From Vespa crabro (lineage: Eukaryota; Arthropoda; Insecta; Hymenoptera; Vespidae): a stretch of DNA of 64,000 nt. This document shows positions 11,491 through 22,600 of this stretch, in pieces. Within the stretch, counting starts at the first letter, position 1. Each line of letters begins with the position of its first letter. Location of the stretch: assembly GCF_910589235.1 (NCBI RefSeq), contig NC_060974.1, forward strand, positions 1,169,001 through 1,233,000, written 5' to 3'. The translations under genes and the position numbers were made by a program. Under the pieces are notes generated by a model. It was not told where the DNA came from. It did no database searches and worked only from the letters and a program-made list of their open reading frames with translations.

Positions 11491-13186
11491 TAATAATCAA
11501 ATAATCATTCTAATAATCATTATAATCCTTTTAAAAATCATTAAATCAAAATTATCGTAATAACATATAATTATGATAATAATCATAATGATGTTCCTAC
11601 TTATAATAATATTTACTATAATACTAATAATAATAATCGTAATAATCATATTAGTTTTCATAATAAATATAATATAAATTTTTATAATCATAAAAATTAG
11701 GATAATAATCGTATTAATAATAATAATAAAAATAATAATTATAATAATAATCATAATAATTACAATAATCATAATAATCATAATAATAATGAACATAATC
11801 ATAATAATAATAATCATAATAATATTCAAATTATTCATAATAATCTTAATAATAATCATAATAATTAAAATAATTACAATAGTATTTATAATAATCGTAA
11901 TCATATTCATAAATACAATAATAATATTCATAATGATTTTAATAATTGTAATAAATCTGATAATTATTGAAATAATAATCATAATCGAAATCATAATAAC
12001 AATATTATTAATAATATAATCATAATAAATATATTTATATTAATTATAAAAATAATAATCATAATACATATAATAATAGAAAGAATAATCATTATGTGCA
12101 AAATAAAACTAATAATTATCATATGACCATAATAATATTTATAATAATAGTAATTATCATGATAATCATAATAATAATCATTAAAAATAAATTGTCTATA
12201 ATAATGCACATGAGAATAATAATAGTCTTAAAAATTATAATAATCACAATAAAATTCATAATTACAACTAAAGAACTATAAATATTATAATATTTTTTAT
12301 GAAAACCATAATAATCATAATAATCAAAGTAATAATCATAAAAATATTGATAATAATAATAATCTGCCTAATAACAATAACCATGGTAATAATCATAATA
12401 ATCATGCTATTGTTGAAAAAAAAACATAATTTTTGCCATGAAAAATAAAATAACCGTAATAATCTCAATAAGAATAGTAATAGCCATATTAATTTTAATA
12501 ATAAACATAATATCCTTAATAAATATAATAATAATCATTATAATTATAAAAATAATCATAATAGACATAATAATAATTTTAATATCTATAATAATCATAA
12601 TAATATTCATAATATCCATAGAAATCCTAATAATCATATTAATAATCTTAATAACTATAATATTCATAATTATATTAATAATCTTAAAAATCATAATAGT
12701 GTTCAAAGAAATAATAGTAATAATCATAAGAAACATAATATTTACAATAATAATAATAATAATCGCTATAAATATAATAAAAATCATAATAATCATATTA
12801 ATAACCATGAAAACAATAATAATAATACTAATCGTAATAAAGATAATAGATGCGAAACCATAATAATTTTAATAATAATCTTAATACACTTAATAATCAT
12901 AATAGTAACCATTATAAACACAATTGTAATATTAAAAATAATAATTACAATCATAATCTTAATTATAAGCATAATAATCGTAACAAATATAAGAACAAAT
13001 GTAAAAAATCGTAAAAAATAAGCATAAAAATCGTCATGCTAACCAAGATATTAATCATAATAATAATCATAATAAACATAATTATAATAAAAATCATAAT
13101 AATGTAAATAATGACAATAATTATCATAAAGATCATAATAATCATAATAATACTAATAATAAAATAAAATAATGCTAATAAAAAAA
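11491..13186 (+). repeat. Triplet-phase satellite block 4b (AATAATCAT subtype)
   Basis: Here the triplets change: AATAATCAT-type words dominate and ACG almost vanishes, so both strands carry long Ile/Met-rich open frames. It is a distinct subtype of the triplet satellite. Most of it recurs at 17594-18975. The copy here contains about 323 bp (about 11617-11940) that is missing from the other copy. The block ends where 341-bp satellite array I begins in mid-monomer. Confidence 0.9.
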
Positions 13187-16100
13187 ATAATTATATTGGA
13201 ATCAAAGTTTTTAACATTGTTTCATATCGTACATAATATTTTTCGCTCATATACGCGCATCGACGAATAACAAAAAGTTGAAATCTCGTTCATTTACATT
13301 GAGTTTATCTTGTATCGATGCAGAATAAAGTATATAACAAGAATATAACGTTTTTACTATGTTTAAATACGCGTGTTCATATGATAATTGTCGAAAAACA
13401 TAATCGACATACGCGAATTTGATATATGGGAAGATAAAATCGTGTAATCTTTAATAATACTTGTGCCACATTTTGAAAAATGTTACCAATCGATTCAGAA
13501 AAATGCATTTCATAAGATCAAACATCTATTTTGTATTGGAATCAAAGTTTTTAACATTGTTTAATATCGTATATACGATTTTTCGCTCATATACGCGCAT
13601 CGTCGGAAAACGAAAAGTTGAAATCTTGTTCAATTACATTGATTTTATATTCTATCGACGCAGAATAAAGAATATAACAAGAATATAACGTTTTTGCTAT
13701 GTTTAAATACGCGATTTCATATGATAATTTTCGAAAAACTTAATCGACATACGCGAATTTCGGTATATGCGAAGATAAAATTGTGAAATCCTAATAATCC
13801 TTGTGCCACAGTTTGAAAAATGTTTCCAATCGATACAGAACATTGCATTTCCTAAGATCAAACATCTATTTTATATTGGAATCAAAGTTTCTAACATTGC
13901 TTCATATCGTATATACGATTTTTCGCTCATATACGCGTGTCGTCGAAAAACGAATAGTTGAAATCTCATTCAATTTCATTGATTTTATATTATATCGGTG
14001 AAGAATAAAGAATATAAAAATAATATAACGTTTCTACTGTGTTTAAATACGCGTTTTCATATGATAATTGTCGAAAAACGTAATCGACATACGCGAATTT
14101 CAGTATATGCGAAGATAAAATCGTGAAATCTTTATTAATACTTGTGCCACATTTTGAAAAATGTTACCAATCGATTCAGAAAATTGCATTTCATAAGATC
14201 AAACATCTATTTTATATTGGAATCAAAGTTTATAACATTGTTTCATATCGTATATACAATTTTTCGCACATAGACGCGTATCGTCTAAAAACGAAAAGTT
14301 GAAATCTCGTTCAATTACATTGAATTTATCTTGTATCGATGCAGAATAAAGTATATAACAAGAATATAACGTTTTTACTATGATTAAATACGCGCTTTCA
14401 TATGATAATTGTCGAAAAACCTAATCGACATAAGCGAATTTCAGTATATTCGAAGATAAAATGGTGAAATCTATAATAATACTTGTGCCACAGTTTGAAA
14501 AATGTTACCAATCAATTCAGGACATTGCATTTCATAAGAACAAACATCTATTTTATATTTTAATCAATGTTTTTAACATTGTTTCATATCGTATATATGA
14601 TATTTCGCAAATATACGCGTATCGTCGTAAAACGAAAAGTTGAAACCGCGTTCAATTTCATTGATTTTATATTATATCGATGAAGAATAAAGAATATAAA
14701 AATAATATAAAGTTTTTACTGTGTTTAAATACGCGTTTTCATATGATAATTGTTGAAAAACGTAATCGACATACGCGAATTTCGGTATATGCGAAGATAA
14801 AATAGTGAAATCTTAATAATCCTTGTTCCACAGTTTGAAAAATGATTCTAATCGATACAGAACATTGCATTTCCTCAGACCATACACCTATTTTATATTG
14901 GAAACAAAATTTTTAACATTGTTTCATATCGTATATAATATTTTTCGCTCATATACGCGAATCGTCGAAAAACGAAAAGTTTAAATCTCGTTCAATTTCA
15001 TTGATTTTATATTCCATCGATGCAGAATAAAGAATATAAGAATAATATAACGTATTTATTATGTTTAAATACGCCTTTTCATATGATAATGTTCGAAAAA
15101 CGTAATCGACATACGCGAGTTTCGGTATATGCGAAGATAAAATAGTGTAATCTTTAATAATACTTGTGCCACATTTTGAAAAATGTTACCAATCGATTCA
15201 GAAAATTGCATTTCATAGGATCAAACTACAATTTTATATTGGAATCAAAGTTTTTAACATTGTTTCATATAGTATATACGATTTTTCGTTCATATTCGCG
15301 TATCGTAGTAAAACGAAAAGTTGAAAACATGTTCAATTTCATTGATTTTATATTCTATCGATGCAGAATAAAGAATATAACATGATTATAAAGTTTTCAC
15401 TATGTATAAATACGTGCTTTCATATGTTAATTGTCGAAAAACCTAATCGACGTACGCGAGTTTCGTAATATGCGAAGATAAAATCGTGTAATCTTTAATG
15501 ATACTTGTGCCACATTTTGAATAATTTTACCAATCGATTCAGAAAATTGCATTTCATAAGATGAAACATCTATTTTATATTTGAATCAAAGTTTTTAACA
15601 TTGTCTCATATTGTATATACCATTTTTCGCTCATATACGCGTATCGTCGTAAAACGAAAAGTTGAAATCTCGTTCAATTTCCTTTATTTTATATTCTATA
15701 GATGTAGAATAAAGTATATAACAAGAATATAACGTTTTTACTATGTTTAAATACGCGTTTTCATATGATAATTGTCGAAAAACCTAATCGACATACGCGA
15801 ATTTCAGTATATGCGAAGATGAAGTGGTGAAATCATTAATAATTCTTGTGCCACAGTTTGAAAAATGTCACCAGTCGATTCAGAACATTGCATTTCATAA
15901 GATCAAACATCTATGTTATATTGGAATCAAAGTTTTTAACATTCTTTCATATAGTATTTACGATTTTTCGCTCATATACGCGTATCGTCGAAAAACGAAA
16001 AGTTGAAATCGCGTTCAATTTCCTTGATTTTATATTCTATAGATGTAGAATAAAGAATATAACAAGAATATAACGTTTTTACTATGTTTAAATACGCGTT

Positions 16101-16453
16101 TTCATATGATAATTGTCGAAAAACCTAATCGACATACGCGAATTTCAGTATATGCGAAGATAAAAAGGTGAAATCATTAATAATACTTGTGCCACAGTTT
16201 GAAAAATGTCACCAGTCGATTCAGAACATTGCATTTCATAAGATCAAACATCTATGTTATATTGGAATCAAAGTTTTTAACATTCTTTCATATAGTATTT
16301 ACGATTTTTCGCTCATATACGCGCATCGTCGAAAAAGGAAAAGTTGATATCTCGTTCAATTTCATTGATTTTATATTCTATCTATGCAGAATAAAGTATA
16401 TAACAAGAATATAACGTTTTTACTATGGGTTAATATGCGTTTTCACATGATAA
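13187..16453 (+). repeat. 341-bp satellite, array I (about 9.5 monomers)
   Basis: Tandem monomers of 340-341 bp; for example the same motif GTGCCACA(T/G)TTTGAAAAAT starts near 13464, 13804, 15167, 15849 and 16190. Each monomer carries two dyads: a 14-bp palindrome ATCGTATATACGAT (13566-13579 is one instance) and an inverted repeat ACATTTTGAAAAATGT (13468-13483). Many monomers contain an open frame of about 75 codons in the same register (beginning MCH.LKNVTNRFR), which is a by-product of the repeat. The array starts and ends in mid-monomer. Its right end merges with triplet satellite over a shared ATGATAAT. Confidence 0.95.
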
Positions 16454-16849
16454 TAATAATAATAGGAGTACCGAATGTATCGATAATAACGATAATAATA
16501 ACGATAATAACGATAATATCGGTAATGACGATAATAGTAAAGATGTTAACAAAAATAACGATAATAACGATAATAAAGATAATAACGATATTAACGATTG
16601 TAATGCTAATGACGACAATAACGATAGTAATGGTAATAATGATATTAATAAAAATAACCGTATTAACTATAATAACGATAATTAAGGTAATAACGATAAT
16701 AATAAAAATAAAATTAGTAATTATAATAATATCGATAGTAACAATAATAATGATAATAACGTTTTTAATAATAATAATAGCGATAATAACTTTAATAAAT
16801 ATAATAACAATAATAATTATAATAACGATAAGAACGATGATAACGATAA
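16454..16849 (+). repeat. Triplet-phase satellite block 5 (mosaic)
   Basis: The first about 135 bp (16454-16590), including the unusual word AGGAGTACCGAATGTATCG, match 61938-62073. From about 16572 onward the block matches 10469-10746. The switch lies in the shared sequence AATAAAGATAATAACGATA. The block leads into the A tail of LINE copy C. Confidence 0.88.
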
Positions 16850-18975
16850 TTTTTTTTGAAGGTCAGAGAATGCCAATCTTTTTGCACTAACCCAGGGACA
16901 CCGTCCGCCAGAGGAACCCTTCGCCATACTGTTCTCCAATTGAAGTACCAGGAGTGTCTGGCATACCGTTGGACTAGGCACTACCTTCTAAACTCATCCA
17001 TCCTAGTGGCATAGTGAAACAATCCCGGCACCACCATGTGGCATTATTTCGGAATGACCCACTTTATCTGGTCCCTTAACGGGACTCTCGGTTCGGCTTT
17101 TGTGGCAGGAACCTGGAGCAACGATGTTGGCGCGTCTCCGCCCATCTCCTTTTTATTGCGAATGACTGCCCTGACGTACCTGGCCACCTTGTTCCACTCC
17201 TTCTGACCTCGGAGCATTTTCTCGATAACAGTCATAATAACGGTAATAAAACAAAAATAATTACGATATTAATAACGTCGATTTTAACGATAATGATAAT
17301 AATAGCACCGGTAATAATAACGATGATAATGACAATAACAATAACAATAAAGATAAGAATAATAATATAGATAAAAATAACGATATTAATAGCGATAATA
17401 ATAATGATAATATTAATAAAAATGGCGCAAAAAATATCGGTGATAATAATAGTAATAATAACGAGAATAATAACGATAATAATTACGGAAATAAAAACAT
17501 TCATAATATCGGTATTAGTAACTGTCATTTTTATGGTAATAATAACAATATAAATAACGATAAAAATAATCATTAAAATCATAATAATATTCATAATAAT
17601 CAAATAATCATTTTAATAATCATTATAATCCTTTTAAAAATCATTAAATCAAAATTATCGTAATAACATATAATTATGATAATAATCATAATGATGTTCC
17701 TACTTATAATAATATTTACTATAATACTGTAATAAATCTGATAATTATTGAAATAATAATCATAATCATAATCATAATAACAATATTATTAATAATATAA
17801 TCATAATAAATATATTTATAATAATTATAAAAATAATAATCATAATACACATAATAATAGTAAGAATAATCATTATGTGCAAAATAAAACTAATAATTAT
17901 CATATGACCATAATAATATTTATAATAATAGTAATTATCATGATAATCATAATAATAATCATTAAAAATAAATTGTCTATAATAATGCACATGAGAATAA
18001 TAATAGTCTTAAAAATTATAATAATCACAATAAAATTCATAATTACAACTAAAGAACTATAAATATTATAATATTTTTTATAAAAACCATAATAATCATA
18101 ATAAAAAAAGTAATAATTATAAAAATATTGATAATATTAATAATCTGAATAATAACAATAACCATGGTAATAATCATAATAATCATGCTAATGTTGAAAA
18201 AAAATCATAATTATTGCCATGAAAAATAAAATAACCGTAATAATCTCAATAAGAATAGTAATAGCCATATTAATTTTAATAATAAACATAATATCCTTAA
18301 TAAATATAATAATAATCATTATAATTATAAAAATAATCATAATAGACATAATAATAATTTTAATATCTATAATAATCATAATAATATTCATAATATCCAT
18401 AGAAATCCTAATAATCATATTAATAATCTTAATAACTATAATATTCATAATTATATTAATAATCTTAAAAATCATAATATTGTTCAAAGAAATAATAGTA
18501 ATAATCCTAAGAAACATAATATTTACCATAATAATAATAATAATTGCTATAAATATAATAAAAATCATAATAATCATATTAATAACCATGAAAACAATAA
18601 TCATAATACTAATCGTAATAAAGATAATAGATGCAAAAACCATAATAATATTAATAATAATCTTAATACACTTAATAATCATAATAATAACCATTATAAA
18701 CACAATTGTAATATTAAAAATAATAATTACAATCATAATCTTAATTATAAGCATAATAATCGTAACAAATATAATAATCATAATAACCATATTAACAGTA
18801 AAGGTAGACATACTAATAATCACATTAACAATAATATTTATAATATTAGTCATGCGAACCAAGATATTAATCATAATAATAATCATAATAAACGTAATTA
18901 TAATAAAAATCATAATAATGTAAATAATGACAATAATAATCATAAAGATCATAATAATCATAATAATGCTAATAA
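16572..18975 (+). repeat. Segmental duplication, member 2
   Basis: This is the second copy of the 10469-13155 segment. It has a single large difference: about 323 bp are absent at about 17719 relative to member 1, with the flanks TATTTACTATAATACT and TGTAATAAATCTGAT fused. Past about 18770 it also has about 35 extra bp. Other differences are scattered single substitutions, suggesting a fairly recent event. Confidence 0.86.
16850..17227 (-). mobile_element. 5'-truncated R1-clade LINE copy C (duplicate of B)
   Basis: It appears identical, or nearly so, to copy B, with the same eight-T junction (16850-16857) and the same 5' truncation point, at a constant offset of 6103 bp. It is therefore part of the segmental duplication and not a separate transposition. 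It includes the same ORF2 C-terminal fragment on the minus strand (17044-17235). Confidence 0.87.
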
Positions 18976-19635
18976 TAAACATACTGAATATAATAATAAT
19001 CATAATATAATTAAAAATCACAATAATAACCATAATAACCACAATAATAATAATAAAAATAATAATTAAAATTATAATGGTAATCTTAATAATAATTATA
19101 ATTATAATCACATTAATAAGCATAATATATGTATTAAACTTATAATAACCAGAAAAATCCTAATAGACATAATAATCGTAATAATAATAATGATTAACAT
19201 AATAATCATGACAATAATCATAATAATCATATTTATAATCATAATAATAATAATAATACACACAATGAAAATAATAATCAAATTAAACATAATAATTATC
19301 ATAAAGGGTATAATAACCATAATAATTCTAATAAGAATAATATAAATCATGATAATTTTAATGAACATTCTAATTATCATGATAATAATAATAATGACAA
19401 TAATCGTAAAAATAATCATAATAATCATAATAATCATAATGATCATAATAATAATCACAAAAATGATAATAATCATAATAATAATAATTATTATAATAAA
19501 TATAATACGAATAATAAACTTAATAAGAATAATCATAGCCACAATTATTATAATATTCACATTAATAATCATAATAATCATAATAATAACCGTAATTACC
19601 AAAATAATAATCATAATAATCGTAATAATGAATTT
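17228..19635 (+). repeat. Triplet-phase satellite block 6 (ACG then CAT subtype)
   Basis: It begins as ACG/GAT-type satellite and passes at about 17570 into the AATAATCAT subtype, which continues to the start of 68-bp array I. The 311-residue and 227-residue minus-strand frames here are Ile/Met strings produced by the 3-bp phase. The part beyond 18975 has no counterpart in block 4. Confidence 0.92.
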
Positions 19636-22600
19636 AAGTCGTGGTAAACTAGTCGTGGTAAAATTATGCGAATGCATCTGGAACCATTGCGACTGTAAGA
19701 AATAGAAAGTTTTCGAAAGATGAGAGAATGTTATGAGAGTGCCTCTCATACCAGTGTGACTTACGGACTTGGAAGAATACAGACTATTCAAAAGAAAGTT
19801 ATACTAGTGCTTCTCGAACCAATGCGACAGTCGGACTTCGAAATATTCCTAATAGTAGGGTAAAGTTATGCGATTTCTTCTCGAAAGGACACGACTGTTG
19901 GAATTAAAAAATTCCGACTAGCCGAGGGAAATTTATGCGACTCTCTTGTGAACCAAATTAAATGTCAGTTTTGATAATATTCCGAAATGAGGTAGGATAG
20001 TTATACGAGTACCTTTCGATCCAATGCAACTGTCGGACCTAAAAATACTCAGACTAATCTAGGGAATATTATAAGAGTGCCTCCCGTTCCCCTGAGACTG
20101 TCGGACTTAGAATTATTCCGACTAATCGTGGAATAGTGATGCAAATGCATCACGAATCATTGGGAATGTCGGACTTGAAAATATTGCAACTAGACGAGGG
20201 AAAGTAATGCGAGTGCATCTCGAACATATGCGACTATAGGATTTGGAAATATTCCGACTAGTCTAGTGAAAGATATACGAGTGATACACGAACCAATGCC
20301 ACTTTCGAACTTGAAAATGTTCCGACTAGAAGAGCGATAATTATACGAGATACTCTCGAACGAATACAACTGTTGGAATAAAAAATATTGCCACTTGTAG
20401 AGGGAAAGTTATAAGAGTGCCTCTCGAACTAATGTGACTATCGGATTTGGAAATATACCCACTAGTCGACGGATACTTATAAGTGTGCCTCTCGAAGCAA
20501 TGCGACAGTCGAACCAAGACACTTTCCCAATAGTCATGGAAAAATGCTGATAATGCCCTTCGAACAAATGCGACTTTCCGACTTGGAAATATTTCGACTA
20601 GTCAAGAAAAAATTATGAGAGTTCCTCACGCACAATTGCATCTGACGGGCTTGGAAATATTCCAACTATGCGAGAGAATGTTACACGAGTGCTTCTTGGA
20701 ACAATGCAACTGTCGAACTTAGAAATATTCCATCTAGTCGAAATAATGTCATGAGAGACAAACTCGAACCAGTGCAACTGTTGGACTTGGAAATATTCCA
20801 ATTACTCGAGGGATATTTATACGTCTTCCCCTCGAACGAATGCGACTGTCGAATGCAGAAACAAAAATCCGAATAATCAAGAAAAAATATGAGAGTGCCA
20901 CTCGATCCTATACGACTTTCGGGCTTGGTAGTATTCCGACTAATCGAAGGTAAATTTTGCGAATCCCAGTCGACCCAATGCCACTTGCGTACCTAGAAAC
21001 ATTAGGACTAGTTGACGGAAAGTTATGAGAATACATCTCGCATCATTGCGCCTTTCGATCTTAAAATTGTAGCGACTAGACGAGGGAAGTTTAGCAAGTT
21101 CCTCTTGAGCGGATGTGACTGTAGTTATAAGAAATATTCTTACTAGTCGAGGGAAAGTAATGAGAGTGCACCTCGAACCAGTAAGACTGTCCAACATACA
21201 TACATTCCGACAGGTCGAGAGAATGTTATGAGGGTGTCACTCGAACAAATGCTACCGTCGGAACTAAATATATTCAGACAAGTCGAGGGAATATTATGAG
21301 AGTGCCTTTCGTACCATTGACACTGACGGACTTATAATTGTTGTGTCTATTCGTCGAAAGGTATGCGAGTTCCACTCGCACCTATGCATCTTTTGAATAT
21401 GGAAATATTCTGACTAGACGTGAGAAAGTTATGCGAGAGACAATCGTACCAATGCGTCTGTGGAACTCAGAATTAAACCCAATAGTCGGGAAAAGTTATG
21501 CGAGTGATTCTAGCACATATGAGACAGACGGACTTGGACATTTTCGTAATAGTCTGGGATATTTTTGCCAGTGCCTCTCGAACAAATGCTTCTGTCGTAC
21601 TAGAAAATATTCCGACTTATCGAGGGAAAATTATGAGTGTGTCTTTAAAACAATGCTGCTGTCGGACTTGAAAATATTCCGACTTGTCAAAGGAAAGCTA
21701 TGAGTGTGTCTCTCGAACCAATGCGAATGATGGACTAGGAAATATTCCGTCTATTCAAGGGAAACATATGCGGTGGCCACTCGAACCAAAACGACTGGCG
21801 AACTTGGGACCATTCCGATTAGTTTAAGGAAAGTTTTGACAGTGACTTGTGAACCAAATCGACTATCGGTATTGGAAATGTTTCGTTCAGTCGATGGAAT
21901 GATATGCGGCTGCATCACAAACCAATGCCGCTATAGTACTTGGAATTATTCAGACTTGTCTGGGAGAGTTAGGCGAGTGACTAATAAACCAATGTGACTA
22001 TCGGGCTTAGAAATATTCCGAACAGTTGAGGGAAATTTATGCGAGTGCCTCTCGAACAAATACAGTTGCCGGACTTATACAAATTCGGACTAGTCGAGGG
22101 AAAGTTATGAGAGTAGTTTTTGAACCAATGCGACTGTCGGGCTAGGAAATATTACGGCTAGTCAATGGAATGTTATGTTAGTGCCTCTCGAACCAATGCG
22201 GCTGGTAGTCTTGGAAACATTCCGCCCTAAAGGGGAAAGTTACGTGAGGGATTTATGCAGCATTGCGACAATAGGGCTTGGAAATATTTTTTCTCGTCGA
22301 AGAACAGTTATGCGAGTGCCTGTCAAAACATTACGACTGTCGGAATTAGAAATATTAAGACTAGTCAAGTAACACTTATGCGACTGCCACGCGAACCAAA
22401 GAGACTGGCGCAATTGTAACCGTTCCGAATATTTGAAGGAAAGTTATGAGAGGAACTTGTGAACCAGAGCGACTGTATGTAAAGGGAATATTCCCAGTGG
22501 TCTAGAGAATGTTATCGAGTGCCTCCCGTACCAATGCGGATGTCGGCCTTGGAATCATTCCGACAAGTCGAGGGAATGTTATGACAGTAACTTTTGAACC

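Larger units (their letters stand above)
10469..13155 (+). repeat. Segmental duplication, member 1 (satellite + LINE B + satellite)
   Basis: By eye this segment aligns with about 16572-18975: offset 6103 bp through the LINE, about 5781 bp after a 323-bp gap near 11617-11940, and about 5816 bp at the far end. The shared LINE truncation point and shared satellite substitutions show one LINE insertion was copied with its flanks, rather than two independent insertions. The repeated unit is roughly 2.7 kb here and 2.4 kb in the other copy. Confidence 0.88.

Noticed and set aside
13461..13688. Recurring 60-80-codon ORFs (MCH.LKNVTNRFR...) in the 341-bp arrays, as a possible small protein family
   Set aside because: They sit at the same monomer position and are lost in many monomers by stops and frameshifts. 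A second overlapping frame is open in several copies. Similarity is explained by the DNA repeat.
18188..19123. 311-codon minus-strand ORF (Ile/Met-rich), and similar long Asn-, Ile- or Leu/Ser-rich ORFs in every triplet block
   Set aside because: The 3-bp phase of the satellite leaves five of six frames open, so ORF length carries no meaning. Composition follows the triplets, opposite frames are equally open, and there is no domain.
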